From Caballeronia turbans (GTDB lineage Bacteria > Pseudomonadota > Gammaproteobacteria > Burkholderiales > Burkholderiaceae), in NCBI GenBank assembly GCA_001544655.2, contig FCOD02000013.1, positions 124,001 through 188,000 of the forward strand: a stretch of DNA of 64,000 nt, given 5' to 3'. Of this stretch, positions 44,268 through 53,551 are shown in pieces. The position numbers and the translations under genes were made by a program. The notes beneath the pieces were generated by a model. The model was not told the origin of the DNA, searched no databases, and saw only the letters and a program-made list of their open reading frames with translations. Each line of letters begins with the position of its first letter. The first letter of the stretch is position 1.

Positions 44268-44992
44268 GCCGCGAGTTGCACGATGCCGATCGAGATCTGC
44301 TTTTCACGTTTCGCATCGAGCCGGCCGAGCGGCACGCTCGTCGATACCGCGACGCGTTTGCCCGCCGGCGTCGTCCCGACGTAAGCCGCGAAGCACGCAA
44401 GTCCTTCAGCGACTTCCTCGCGCTCGACAGCGAGCCCGCTCTTGCGGATCGACGCGAGTTCGCGCAACAGCGCCGCGCGCCGCGTGATGGTGCGCGGCGT
44501 CACCGCTTCAAGACGCTCGGGAAGGCGCCCGATCACGGCTTCATCGGCCATTCCCGCCAGCAGCGCCTTGCCGAGCGCGCAACAGTGCGCGGGCAGGCGC
44601 GAGCCGAGATCGGACACGAGCCGCACCGGACGATGCGCATCCTCCCGCGCGATGTAGACCACCTCCACGCCGTCGAGCACCGCGAGCTGCACGACCTCGT
44701 TGTGCTTGTTGATGAACGCACCCGCGCCTTCGCGAAAGGCGGCCTGCAGCTTGTCGTGACGCACATACGCGTTGCCGAGTTCGAACAGACGCACGCCGAT
44801 CATGTAGCCGTCGTCATGTTTTTCGATCCATTGCATGCGCGCGAGCGTTTCGAGCATCAGATAGAGCGTGCTGCGCGAGAGGCCTGTCTGTTCGGCAAGC
44901 GACGCGGCGCGCACCGGTTTCGCGGCGGCGGCGAGGGCATCCAGAATGTCGCTCGCGCGGCGCAGCGCGGGGACGTCGTAGGCTCTTTCCAT
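44246..44992 (-). CDS. IclR family transcriptional regulator
   Basis: A 248-residue regulator. It has an N-terminal winged helix ('PVRAASLAEQTGLSRSTLYLMLETLARMQWIE') and an IclR effector domain ('VVQLAVLDGVEVVYIAREDAHRPVRLVSDLGSRLPAHCCALGKALLA'). It is divergent from the FAH-family hydrolase gene at 45115, with a 122-base shared promoter that contains a palindrome (45024-45037). This regulator and that gene are the likely module. The start 'MERAYDVPAL' is preferred over an upstream extension that would run through the operator region. Confidence 0.88.
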   Translation of the reverse strand: MERAYDVPALRRASDILDALAAAAKPVRAASLAEQTGLSRSTLYLMLETLARMQWIEKHDDGYMIGVRLFELGNAYVRHDKLQAAFREGAGAFINKHNEVVQLAVLDGVEVVYIAREDAHRPVRLVSDLGSRLPAHCCALGKALLAGMADEAVIGRLPERLEAVTPRTITRRAALLRELASIRKSGLAVEREEVAEGLACFAAYVGTTPAGKRVAVSTSVPLGRLDAKREKQISIGIVQLAAHLRGAL

Positions 44993-45023
44993 GTGCGGGC
45001 TCGGACATTGCGTCCGGCCATAT

Positions 45024-45050
45024 TCCAACAGGTTGGATAAATAATCAACC
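45024..45050. promoter_or_regulatory. Palindrome TCCAAC-AG-GTTGGA between divergent IclR and FAH genes
   Basis: TCCAAC and GTTGGA (45024-45037) are perfect 6-bp arms. Overlapping it, GGTTG (45031-45035) and CAACC (45046-45050) form a second inverted pair. The position midway between divergent genes suits the IclR operator. Confidence 0.5.
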
Positions 45051-45114
45051 CGATGGACACCGTCCCGGACGCGGGCTACGATCGGCTTTCCTTTCCCGCC
45101 GGTCATCCGCATTC

Positions 45115-46299
45115 ATGCAAACCGCCAACGTCTCCTCCTTTTTGCCCGAAGATTTCGCCGATGCCGTGCTGATCGGCCGTGTCTGGCGTCCCGCGCCCGT
45201 GAACGGCCCCGCCGTCGTCGCCGTGCGCCGGGGCGAAGTGTTCGACATCACGCGCGCCGCGCCGACGACCGCCGACCTCTTCGATAACGCCGATGCGCTC
45301 GACATCGCCCGCAACGCTGAAGGCGAACATCTCGGCAACGTCCAGGACTTGCTGCAAGCGACGCTCCAGGGCGCCTCCGATGCCCCGCGCCTGCTCGCGC
45401 CGTGCGACGTGCAGGCCGTGAAAGCATGCGGCGTCACGTTCGCGGTGAGTCTGCTCGAACGCGTGATCGAGGAGCAGGCCGGCGGCGACGCGAGCCGCGC
45501 GCAGGAAGTACGCGACACGATCAACAAGCTGATCGGCGCGGATCTGTCGAAGATCAAGCCGGGTTCGGAAAGCGCGGCGAAGCTGAAGGCCGAACTGGAG
45601 CGACGCGGCGCGTGGTCGCAATACATGGAAGTCGGCATCGGACCGGACGCGGAGGTGTTTTCGAAGTCGCAGCCGATGTCGTCGGTCGGGTTCGGCGCGG
45701 ACGTCGGCCTGTATCCCACATCGCAATGGAACAACCCGGAGCCGGAGATCGTGCTCGCGGTGAATGCGCGCGGCGAGATCGTCGGCGCGACGCTCGGCAA
45801 CGACGTGAATCTGCGCGACATCGAAGGCCGCAGCGCGCTGCTGCTCGGCAAGGCGAAGGACAACAACGCGTCCTGCGCGATCGGCCCGTTCGTGCGGCTG
45901 TTCGACGAACGTTTCACCCTGGATTCGGTGCGCGCATCGAGCGTGTCGCTGCGCATCGAAGGCGCGGACGATGGCTTCGTGCTCGAAGGCGTCAGCCACA
46001 TGAGCGAAATCAGCCGCGATCCGGCCGATCTCGTCACGCAGACGCACGGCGCGCATCATCAGTATCCGGACGGCTTCATGCTGTTTCTCGGCACGATGTT
46101 CTCGCCGATCAAGGATCGCGATACGGAAGGCGGCGGGTTCACGCATCATCTCGGCGACGTCGTGACGATTTCGACGCCCAGCCTCGGGGCGCTGGTGAAT
46201 ACGGTGAGGTTGTCGACCGAGATCGAACCGTGGACGTTCGGCGTGCGCGCGTTGTATCAGAGTCTCGCGGCGCGGGGCTTGTTGGGAAAGGCGGGCTGA
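45115..46299 (+). CDS. Fumarylacetoacetate hydrolase family protein
   Basis: A 394-residue enzyme. The C-terminal FAH domain has the metal-binding Glu-x-Glu ('WNNPEPEIVLAVNARGEIVGATLGNDVNLRD') with the partner Asp in 'GNDVNLRD' and the Lys in 'GKAKDNNASCAIGP'. The N-terminal 100 residues form the small FAH_N-like domain. Members hydrolyse or dehydrate 2-oxo or 2,4-dioxo acids with Mg2+; length and layout are like those of 2-keto-3-deoxy-sugar-acid dehydratases, but this is not certain. It is controlled presumably by the divergent IclR gene. Confidence 0.83.
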   Translation: MQTANVSSFLPEDFADAVLIGRVWRPAPVNGPAVVAVRRGEVFDITRAAPTTADLFDNADALDIARNAEGEHLGNVQDLLQATLQGASDAPRLLAPCDVQAVKACGVTFAVSLLERVIEEQAGGDASRAQEVRDTINKLIGADLSKIKPGSESAAKLKAELERRGAWSQYMEVGIGPDAEVFSKSQPMSSVGFGADVGLYPTSQWNNPEPEIVLAVNARGEIVGATLGNDVNLRDIEGRSALLLGKAKDNNASCAIGPFVRLFDERFTLDSVRASSVSLRIEGADDGFVLEGVSHMSEISRDPADLVTQTHGAHHQYPDGFMLFLGTMFSPIKDRDTEGGGFTHHLGDVVTISTPSLGALVNTVRLSTEIEPWTFGVRALYQSLAARGLLGKAG

Positions 46300-46315
46300 G
46301 CGCGTCCGGAGCGCC

Positions 46316-47299
46316 TCACGACGCCCCGAACCGAAACCCCTTCGCCTGCGCCTTCGTCACCAGTTGAACCGGCGTCTCCATGTACGGCGACAAATCCCTT
46401 TGCCGCCGCTTCTCGAGCAACGCCTTCACCGCGACGTCCACGCCGAACACCGCCTGCCGCGCGCCGAACTGCTCGACTGTCGCGAGCAGGCGGCCGTCAT
46501 CGAGCATCGGCTGCACGGCATCGATGTTGTTGTAGCCCGTCACCAGCACGCGGCCCTTCTTGCCGGCAATGCGAATCGCGTCGATGGCGCCCATCGCGAT
46601 ATTGTCGTTCGCGCAGAGCAGGCCCCGCACGTCCGGATGCGCATACAGCATCTGCAACGCGACCGACTTGCCGCTCGCCACGGTCCAGTCGCCGCTGGCC
46701 GTATCGGCGATACGCATGCCCGCCGCGTTCATCGTCTCTTTGAAGCCGAGCGTGCGCTGCCGCGCGTTGAGATCGTTCGACGGCCCCTCGATGATGCCGA
46801 CCTCGTCGCCCGCCTTCAGCTTCGAGCCGAGATACGCGCCGACGAGCTTCGCCCCGCGCCGGCTGTCCGGCCCGACGAACGGAATCGTGATGTTCGCCGC
46901 TTCCTGGGCGGCTTCGTCGAATGGATTGTCGATCGCGATCACGATGATGCCCGCCGCGACGGCCTTCGCGGCCGCGGGCAGAAGCGCCTTCGAGTCCGCG
47001 GGCGCGATGACGATCGCGTTGACTTTCCCCTCGATGAGCGTTTCGACGATGTGCGCCTGCCCGGCCACGTCGTTGTCGGTGAGCGTGCCGTTCGTCGCGA
47101 GGTCGAGTTGCGATGCGTAATGCCGCTGGTAGTTCCGCGCGCCTTCGATCATCGACACGACGAACGGATCGTTCAGCGACTTCATGACGAGCGCGACGCT
47201 GGCCTTGTCCGACGCCGCGCGCACGTCGCGCGCAGGCGCAAACCCGCACGCGCTCAGGGCGCAAGCGGCAAGCAGGCGTCGGCGAACAAGGCTCGTCAT
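46316..47299 (-). CDS. Sugar-binding periplasmic protein (ribose/galactose type), orphan
   Basis: A 327-residue protein with a signal peptide (residues 1-30, 'LLAACALSACGFAPARDVRA'; a possible lipobox Leu-Ser-Ala-Cys is also present). It has the type I periplasmic-binding fold: 'VALVMKSLNDPFVVSMIEGARNY', 'VNAIVIAPADSKALLPA', 'IVIAIDNPF', 'GLLCANDNIAMGAIDAI', 'VTGYNNID'. No permease or ATPase is adjacent, so it either works with a distant importer or as a chemoreceptor ligand carrier. It is convergent with the FAH gene, 16 bases away. Confidence 0.85.
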   Translation of the reverse strand: MTSLVRRRLLAACALSACGFAPARDVRAASDKASVALVMKSLNDPFVVSMIEGARNYQRHYASQLDLATNGTLTDNDVAGQAHIVETLIEGKVNAIVIAPADSKALLPAAAKAVAAGIIVIAIDNPFDEAAQEAANITIPFVGPDSRRGAKLVGAYLGSKLKAGDEVGIIEGPSNDLNARQRTLGFKETMNAAGMRIADTASGDWTVASGKSVALQMLYAHPDVRGLLCANDNIAMGAIDAIRIAGKKGRVLVTGYNNIDAVQPMLDDGRLLATVEQFGARQAVFGVDVAVKALLEKRRQRDLSPYMETPVQLVTKAQAKGFRFGAS

Positions 47300-47386
47300 G
47301 AACTGTTGAGACGGATGAAAACGTCCCATTGTAGACGCAGGCGCCGGGCCGCCGAACGCGGCCCCACCGCCGGCAAGGCCTGGGTT

Positions 47387-47791
47387 TCAGCGCGCCGCCG
47401 CTTCCACGAGCGCGGCCACGCCGCTGACGGGCTTCATCGCGTCGGCGTCGAGTCCATGGCGCGCGCGCAGATACTCCGTCGCGTTATAGGACAGCCACGC
47501 GCGGCCGTTGGCGTCTTCCCATGACAGCACCTTGAGGGGCAAATCGAGCGCGGCAGTCGGCACGGCCTGCATGAGCGGCGTACCCGCCTGCGGATTGCCG
47601 AACACGAGCAACTGGCTCGGCGGCATCGTGAGGCCGGCGCGCGCCGCGTCGCCGCTGAAGTCGATGCGCGCGAAGAGCATCAGACCGCGCGCGCGGATCA
47701 ACGCTTCGAGCCTGTCGGCGGCCGCAACGGCTCCGTGCGCGCTCGCAATCGTGACGACACCGTTGTTGTCGAGCGGCCCTGTGGACGTCAT
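47387..47791 (-). CDS. DUF302 domain protein
   Basis: A 134-residue protein covering the DUF302 fold: 'AADRLEALIRARGLMLFARIDFSGDAARAGLTMPPSQLLVFGNPQAGTPLMQA' (split over residues 24-76), then 'ALDLPLKVLSWEDANGRAWLSYNATEYLRARHGL'. Function is unknown for the family. The ATG at 47791 lies two bases before the stop of the methionine sulfoxide reductase gene on the same strand, suggesting co-transcription. Confidence 0.83.
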   Translation of the reverse strand: MTSTGPLDNNGVVTIASAHGAVAAADRLEALIRARGLMLFARIDFSGDAARAGLTMPPSQLLVFGNPQAGTPLMQAVPTAALDLPLKVLSWEDANGRAWLSYNATEYLRARHGLDADAMKPVSGVAALVEAAAR

Positions 47792-47793
47792 TT

Positions 47794-48300
47794 TCAGCGC
47801 TTCGCCCGCCCGCTCCAGGCGAGCGCGACGAACGCCGTGCACAGCGCTTCCATGCCGAGCGCGTCTTCATCGTCGAAGCGGTTCGGCACGGGGCTGTCGA
47901 CATCCCACACGCCGATCAGCGTGCCATCGCTCGCGACGAGCGGCACGACGATCTCCGAGCGAGACGCCGAATCGCACGCGATATGGCCCGGAAACGCATG
48001 CACATCCGGCACGACCTGCGTGCGCCGCTCACGCGCCGCCGTGCCGCAGACGCCGCGTCCGAGCGCGATGCGCACGCACGCCGGCTTGCCCTGAAACGGC
48101 CCGACGACGAGCTCCGCGCCATCGAAGAGATAAAAGCCGGCCCAGTTCAGATCGGGCAGCGTGTGATAGACGAGCGAGGAAAAATTTGCGGCATTGGCGA
48201 TGAAGTCGTTTTCATCGGCGATGAGCGCGCGGGCTTGCTGCAGCAGGTCGTCGTATTGCGCGGCCTTGCTGGCGTGCGTAGCTTGGGAAAGCGAGAACAT
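47794..48300 (-). CDS. msrC: GAF-domain free methionine-(R)-sulfoxide reductase
   Basis: A 168-residue single GAF domain enzyme that reduces free Met-R-sulfoxide. The three conserved cysteines are present: Cys75 ('KPACVRI'), Cys85 ('GRGVCGTA') and Cys109 ('FPGHIACD'). 'SRSEIVVPL' and 'VWDVDSP' are also as expected. It protects the free methionine pool against oxidants. The start 'MFSLSQATHAS' (48300) is chosen to match the normal length; the frame is open 18 codons further. Confidence 0.9.
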   Translation of the reverse strand: MFSLSQATHASKAAQYDDLLQQARALIADENDFIANAANFSSLVYHTLPDLNWAGFYLFDGAELVVGPFQGKPACVRIALGRGVCGTAARERRTQVVPDVHAFPGHIACDSASRSEIVVPLVASDGTLIGVWDVDSPVPNRFDDEDALGMEALCTAFVALAWSGRAKR

Positions 48301-48626
48301 GACGCGGCGGAGAAAATGTCGAAAAGTGTCGCCGACGATAGCACATCGATCCACCCGCCGCTTCGCGGGCGCCGCTCACCGAAAGCTGGTTTCTGGTCAC
48401 ACGTAAGCTCGCCGGAAAGCTTCGGCGCGCGGCTTGGCACTGGCGATTGCATCGCCTAGTGTGGAAGCGCACCGGGTCCGCGATTTGCGGCGACCGGGCA
48501 TCGCGCGTCATGCGATGGCCTCTTCAAAGCGTACTTAAAAAAGCAGCTCCGGGATTTCCCTTCTTTACTTCAAAGCGCTGCCAGTCTTAAATAAATCAAC
48601 TTGATTTAATTAATGGCCGCGATTCG
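48301..48626. other. Intergenic region with ROK operator
   Basis: Divergent promoter space of 326 bases. The right end is A/T-rich and holds a 17-bp palindrome; the rest (48310-48530) shows no gene and no clear motif. Confidence 0.45.
48592..48608 (+). promoter_or_regulatory. Palindrome TAAATCAA-C-TTGATTTA before the ROK gene
   Basis: A perfect 17-bp palindrome with a central C, 19 bases before the ROK regulator start, in an A/T-rich run. ROK repressors such as NagC and Mlc bind A/T-rich palindromes, so this is the likely autoregulatory operator controlling the whole sugar-import operon. Confidence 0.6.
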
Positions 48627-49892
48627 ATGGCCGTCCTTCGGAGACAGCGCGTGAAATCCCCAAGCGGCAGAGGCAGCAACTCCGCGACCGTGCGCCGATA
48701 CAACGAGCGGCTGCTTTTGCAGGCGCTTCGGCGCACCGAGCCGGCATCCAAAGCCGAGCTCGCGCGTCACGCGAATCTCACGAGCACGGCGGTCGGCAGC
48801 ATCGTCGAGTCGCTCGAAAATGCGGGACTGATCGAATACACCGGGCGCCGTCTCGAAGGCCAGCGCGGCCAGCCCGCGTCGCTGATCCGGCTCGATCCGC
48901 GCGGCGCGTTCGGCATCGGCGTGCGGCTGGATCGCACGGGCATCGAGACCGTGCTCGTCAATTTCGCCGGCGACGTGCTCGCGCGCAGCGCACTCGATGC
49001 CGTGCTGCCGCATCCCTCAGAGGTGCTCGAGATCGTGCGGCGCGACATCGGGAAGATGCTCGACCTGCTCTCCGCCCCGGAGCGCGAGCGGCTGGCGGGC
49101 GTCGGCATCGCGCAGCCGTTCAATCTCGGAAGCTGGCTGCGCGAACTCGGCCTGCCCGCCGAAACCTTCCGCGCATGGGACGAAACCGATTTCGCCGATG
49201 AACTCAGCCGCGCGCTCTCACTGCCCGTCTTCAGCGAAAACGACGGTAACGCCGCCGCGACCGCCGAGCTTTTCTACGGGCACGGCCGAAGCTGCGACGA
49301 CTTCGTCTATCTGTTCCTCGGCTCGGCGATCGGCGGCGGCATCGCGATCAACGGCGACTGTCTGCGGGGCGCGTCGGGCAACGCGGGCGATATCGGCGTG
49401 ATTCCCGTGCCGCCGAGCCGCCTGCCGTCCGCCCCGCAGCCCGCAGGCCAGTGGGACATCCTGCTGTCGCGGGCGTCGCTGAACGCGCTCGTGCGCCATC
49501 TCAACTACTGCGGCGCGGCCGCGGACAACCGCATCGACTTGCAGGCGTGCATCGAGCGGCATCTTCCCGCCGTCGACGAATGGATCGACGACTGCATCGA
49601 GGCGCTCGCGCCCGCCCTGCGCGCGACGCTCTGCGTGCTCGACGTGCCGATGGTCGTGATCGATGCCGACATCGACGGCGGCCTGCTCGACAAGCTCGTC
49701 AAGCGCCTCTCGACCACGCTCGCCGCCAACGCGCCCGAAGCGCGCGGCACCCCGACGCTCGTGCGCGGCTCCTTCGGCCCGGATGCGGGCGCGATCGGCG
49801 CGGCCACGCTGCCGATGTTCTTCAACTTCTCACCTCGCGCGGCCATTCGCCACGCGGGCATCAAAACGCAAGAGGTGAACCATGCCGCATGA
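48627..49892 (+). CDS. ROK family transcriptional repressor
   Basis: A 421-residue protein. A winged helix near residues 20-80 ('[29 protein letters not shown]') is followed by a ROK sugar-kinase-like domain. The '[17 protein letters not shown]' segment and '[30 protein letters not shown]' are visible. The CxCGxxGC zinc motif of many ROK proteins is absent. It senses a sugar and represses. Its 3' end overlaps the ABC ATPase gene by 11 bases, tying the regulator to the importer operon (49882-53510). The ATG has only weak ribosome-site support; a second start (GTG at 48651) is possible. Confidence 0.87.
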   Translation: MAVLRRQRVKSPSGRGSNSATVRRYNERLLLQALRRTEPASKAELARHANLTSTAVGSIVESLENAGLIEYTGRRLEGQRGQPASLIRLDPRGAFGIGVRLDRTGIETVLVNFAGDVLARSALDAVLPHPSEVLEIVRRDIGKMLDLLSAPERERLAGVGIAQPFNLGSWLRELGLPAETFRAWDETDFADELSRALSLPVFSENDGNAAATAELFYGHGRSCDDFVYLFLGSAIGGGIAINGDCLRGASGNAGDIGVIPVPPSRLPSAPQPAGQWDILLSRASLNALVRHLNYCGAAADNRIDLQACIERHLPAVDEWIDDCIEALAPALRATLCVLDVPMVVIDADIDGGLLDKLVKRLSTTLAANAPEARGTPTLVRGSFGPDAGAIGAATLPMFFNFSPRAAIRHAGIKTQEVNHAA

Positions 49893-51426
49893 CCCTTCCA
49901 GCCGACCGCCGCTTCTCGAGATGCGCGGCATCAGCAAGACCTTTCCCGGCGTGCGCGCGCTCAACGACGTGCGTCTGTCCGTCTATCCCGGCGAAGTGCA
50001 CTCGTTGATGGGCGAAAACGGCGCGGGCAAGTCCACGCTGATGAAAATCCTGTCGGGCGCCTATCAGGCCGATGCGGGCGGCCAGATTCTCATCGACGGC
50101 AAGCCGGTCACCATCGACGGGCCGCTCGCCGCGCGCGCGCTCGGTGTCGCCGTGATCTATCAGGAGCTGAGCCTCGCGCCGAATCTCTCCGTCGCGGAGA
50201 ACATCCACGCGGGACGCGAGTTGCGGCGCGGCGGGCTGGTCGACCGCAAAGGCATGGAGCGCGGCTGCGAGGACGTGCTCAAGCGCCTCGGCGCGAGCTT
50301 CAAGCCGCACACGCTCGTCGGCGACCTGTCGATCGCGGAGCGGCAACTGGTCGAAATCGCACGCGCCGTGCATGCGCAGGCGCGCATCCTCGTGATGGAC
50401 GAGCCGACCACGCCGCTTTCGTCGCGCGAAACAGACCGTCTTTTCGAGCTCGTGCGGCGGTTGCGCGAGGAAGGCATCGCGATCATCTACATCAGTCACC
50501 GGATGGCGGAGATCTACGAACTGTCGGATCGCGTCTCGGTGCTGCGCGACGGATCGTACGTCGGCACGCTGATGCGCGAAGATCTGTCCGCCGACAGCCT
50601 CGTGAAGATGATGGTCGGCCGCGACATCTCCGGTTTCTACAAGAAGCAGCACGCGCCCTACGATCCGGGCAACGTCGTGCTGTCCGTGCGCGATATCGCC
50701 GACAACAATCGCGTGAAGGGATGCAGCCTCGACCTGCACAAGGGCGAAGTGCTGGGCATCGCGGGGCTCGTCGGCGCGGGGCGCACGGAGCTTGCGCGCC
50801 TCATCTTCGGCGCGGAAGAAAAGACGCGCGGCGAAGTGTCGATGCACGGCAAGCCGGTGAAGCTGCGCACGCCGCGCGACGCGATCGACGCGGGGCTCGT
50901 CTATCTCACCGAAGACCGCAAGGGCCAGGGCCTCTTCCTCGACATGAGCGTGCGCGACAACATCAACATCACGGTCGCCGGGCGCGACGCGAAAGCCGGC
51001 GTGATGGATCTTCCGCGCGGCAACACGCGCGCAAAGGACGCGATCGCCGCACTCACCATCCGCGTGCCGAACATGCGCGTGAACGTGGGCGCGCTGTCGG
51101 GCGGCAATCAGCAGAAGGTGCTGCTGTCGCGTCTGCTCGAAACCAAGCCCGACGTGCTGATCCTCGACGAGCCGACGCGCGGCGTCGATATCGGCGCGAA
51201 GTCGGAGATTTATCGAATCATCAACGATCTCGCGCGCTCCGGCGTCGGCGTGATCGTCATCTCGAGCGAGCTGCCGGAAGTCATCGGCGTGGCGGACCGC
51301 GTGCTCGTGATGCGCGAAGGCGAAATCGCGGGCGAACTCGGCGGCCATTCCGGCACGCCGATCTCACAGGAAGGGATTATCGAACTGGCGACGGGCTCGA
51401 AGGTCGCGCTCGATCAGGCGGCTTGA
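49882..51426 (+). CDS. Sugar ABC transporter ATP-binding protein, RbsA-like, two ATPase domains
   Basis: A 514-residue duplicated ATPase of the ribose/xylose/galactose class. The first domain has Walker A '[12 protein letters not shown]', the signature-like '[15 protein letters not shown]' and '[13 protein letters not shown]'. The second has the degenerate Walker A '[16 protein letters not shown]', the signature '[13 protein letters not shown]' and '[13 protein letters not shown]'. This asymmetry is normal for RbsA. It starts inside the ROK gene (11-base overlap) with AGAGGTG upstream. Confidence 0.94.
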   Translation: MPHDPSSRPPLLEMRGISKTFPGVRALNDVRLSVYPGEVHSLMGENGAGKSTLMKILSGAYQADAGGQILIDGKPVTIDGPLAARALGVAVIYQELSLAPNLSVAENIHAGRELRRGGLVDRKGMERGCEDVLKRLGASFKPHTLVGDLSIAERQLVEIARAVHAQARILVMDEPTTPLSSRETDRLFELVRRLREEGIAIIYISHRMAEIYELSDRVSVLRDGSYVGTLMREDLSADSLVKMMVGRDISGFYKKQHAPYDPGNVVLSVRDIADNNRVKGCSLDLHKGEVLGIAGLVGAGRTELARLIFGAEEKTRGEVSMHGKPVKLRTPRDAIDAGLVYLTEDRKGQGLFLDMSVRDNINITVAGRDAKAGVMDLPRGNTRAKDAIAALTIRVPNMRVNVGALSGGNQQKVLLSRLLETKPDVLILDEPTRGVDIGAKSEIYRIINDLARSGVGVIVISSELPEVIGVADRVLVMREGEIAGELGGHSGTPISQEGIIELATGSKVALDQAA

Positions 51427-51451
51427 GACACCAAGGGAATCGGAGAGAGAC

Positions 51452-52489
51452 ATGGCAAACACGACGAAACACCACGAAACGGGCAACGCGCCGGTTGCGA
51501 AGGCCGAGAGCACGACGCAACGGCAGAGCCGCATCGAGCATCGCGAACGCATGCAGGTGCTGATGCGCACCGCGGGCATGCTGCCCGTGCTGATCCTGCT
51601 GTGCATTGGCTTCGGCATCGTGACGGACGGCTTCTTCAGCTTCCAGAACCTGTCGATCGTCGCGCAGCAGGCATCGATCAACATCGTGCTCGCGGCGGGC
51701 ATGACCTTCGTCATTCTGACGGGCGGCATCGATCTGTCGGTCGGCTCGGTGCTCTCGGCGGCGGCGGTCACCGCGCTGCTCGCATCGAATATTCCGGGCT
51801 GGGGATGGCTCGGCATTCCGGCGGCGCTCGCGGTCGGCCTCGGCTTCGGCGTCATCAACGGTCTGCTGATCGCGCTCCTGAGACTGCCGCCGTTCATCGT
51901 GACGCTCGGCTCGCTCACCGCGGTGCGCGGCATCGCGCGGCTCATCGGTCACGACACGACCATCTTCAATCCGCAACTGTCGTTCGCGTTCATCGGCAAC
52001 GACACGCTCTTCGGCGTGCCCTGGCTCGTGATCATCGCGATTGCGGTTGTGATCGTGTCGTGGTTCGTGCTGCGCCGCACGGTGCTCGGCCTGCGCATTT
52101 ATTCGGTCGGCGGCAATCCGGAAGCGGCGCGTCTTTCGGGTATCAAGGTGTGGGGCATCCAGCTCTTCGTCTACGCGATCTCGGGCTTGCTCGCCGGGCT
52201 CGGCGCCGTGATGTCGGCCGCACGCCTCTATGCCGCGAACGGCCTGCAGCTCGGCCAGTCGTACGAACTCGATGCGATCGCCGCGGTCATCCTCGGCGGC
52301 ACGAGCTTCGTCGGCGGCGTGGGCTCGATCGTCGGCACGCTGGTCGGCGCGCTCATCATCGCGGTGCTGACGAACGGTCTCGTGCTGCTCGGCGTGTCGG
52401 ATATCTGGCAGTACATCATCAAGGGCCTCGTGATCATCGGCGCGGTGGCGCTCGATCGTTACCGTCAACGCGGCTCGGCTCGCACCTGA
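51452..52489 (+). CDS. Sugar ABC transporter permease, RbsC-like
   Basis: A 345-residue inner-membrane permease with about eight to ten helices. Typical segments are 'ASINIVLAAGMTFVILTGGIDLSVGSVLS', 'GLLIALLRLPPFIVTLGSLTAVRGIARL', 'GLRIYSVGGNPEAARLSGI' and 'LDAIAAVILGGTSFVGGVGSIVGTLVGALIIAVL'. A 45-residue charged N-terminus precedes the first helix. It lies 25 bases after the ATPase gene with GGAGAGAGAC as ribosome site. Confidence 0.93.
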   Translation: MANTTKHHETGNAPVAKAESTTQRQSRIEHRERMQVLMRTAGMLPVLILLCIGFGIVTDGFFSFQNLSIVAQQASINIVLAAGMTFVILTGGIDLSVGSVLSAAAVTALLASNIPGWGWLGIPAALAVGLGFGVINGLLIALLRLPPFIVTLGSLTAVRGIARLIGHDTTIFNPQLSFAFIGNDTLFGVPWLVIIAIAVVIVSWFVLRRTVLGLRIYSVGGNPEAARLSGIKVWGIQLFVYAISGLLAGLGAVMSAARLYAANGLQLGQSYELDAIAAVILGGTSFVGGVGSIVGTLVGALIIAVLTNGLVLLGVSDIWQYIIKGLVIIGAVALDRYRQRGSART

Positions 52490-52562
52490 TTTCCGCTATT
52501 CGGGCGCATTCGGGTCCGCGTGCGCCCGCCCTCGAAAAAAGGACCAACTGGAGACAACAAAC

Positions 52563-53510
52563 ATGCGCAAACACAATAAGCTTTTCGCCAGCGTCGCACT
52601 CGCTCTCGGTTTTACCCTGTCGCTATCCGCGCACGCCGCCGACAAGCAACTGAAATCCGTCGGCATCACGGTCGGCTCGCTCGGCAACCCGTACTTCGTC
52701 ACCATCTCGAGGGGCGCGGAAGCGAAGGCCAAGGCGATCAACCCGAATGCCAAGGTGCAGGCGGTGTCGTCGGACTACGACATGAACAAGCAGTTCACGC
52801 AGATCGACAACTTCATCTCGGCTCACGTCGATCTGATTCTGCTGAACGCCGTCGATCCGAAAGCGATCGAGCCGGCCGTGAAGAAGGCGCAGAAGGCGGG
52901 CATCGTCGTGATCGCGGTCGACGTCGCGGCGGCGGGCGCGGACGCAACCGTGCAGACCAACAACGTGCAGGCCGGCGAAATCTCCTGCGATTTTCTGGCG
53001 AAGAAGCTCAACGGCAAGGGCAACGTCGTGATCGAGAACGGGCCGCAGGTGTCGGCGGTGATCGATCGCGTGAACGGCTGCAAGTCCGTGCTCGCGAAGA
53101 ATCCGGGCATCAAGATCCTGTCCGACGATCAGGACGCGAAAGGCTCGCGCGAAGGCGGCATGAACGCGATGCAGGGATATCTCACGCGCTTCCCCAAACT
53201 CGACGGCGTGTTCGCTATCAACGATCCGCAAGCGATCGGCACGGACCTCGCGGCGAAGCAGCTGCACCGGAACAACATCGTGATCACCTCGGTCGACGGC
53301 GCGCCCGATATCGAGACGGCGCTCAAGTCCGACACGATGGTCCAGGCATCGGCGAGTCAGGATCCGTGGGCGATGGCGCAGCAGGCGGTGAGCGTAGGCT
53401 ATGACCTCATGAACGGCAAGAAGCCGAGCAACACGACGATTCTCTTGCCGTCCACGCTCGTCACGCGGGAGAACGTCGGCAGCTACAAGGGCTGGTCGTC
53501 GCCGCGCTAA
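52563..53510 (+). CDS. Sugar ABC transporter substrate-binding protein, RbsB-like
   Basis: A 315-residue periplasmic binding protein. The signal peptide ends at 'LSAHAA' (residue about 25). The type I fold shows 'VGITVGSLGNPYFVTISRGAEAKAKAI', 'VDLILLNAVDPKAIEPAV', 'VIAVDVAAAGADATVQTNN', 'DGVFAINDPQAIGTDLAAKQL' and 'ITSVDGAPDIETAL'. The ligand is a pentose, hexose or polyol that cannot be specified. Unusually, the binding protein is encoded last in the operon, 73 bases after the permease. A strong GGAG lies before the ATG. Confidence 0.92.
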   Translation: MRKHNKLFASVALALGFTLSLSAHAADKQLKSVGITVGSLGNPYFVTISRGAEAKAKAINPNAKVQAVSSDYDMNKQFTQIDNFISAHVDLILLNAVDPKAIEPAVKKAQKAGIVVIAVDVAAAGADATVQTNNVQAGEISCDFLAKKLNGKGNVVIENGPQVSAVIDRVNGCKSVLAKNPGIKILSDDQDAKGSREGGMNAMQGYLTRFPKLDGVFAINDPQAIGTDLAAKQLHRNNIVITSVDGAPDIETALKSDTMVQASASQDPWAMAQQAVSVGYDLMNGKKPSNTTILLPSTLVTRENVGSYKGWSSPR

Positions 53511-53551
53511 GGCATCGACATCTGATCGGCACGACTCGCAGCGCGCTCGGC

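Noticed and set aside
49861-51348. A 495-residue minus-strand frame
   Set aside because: Antisense of the RbsA-like ATPase gene.
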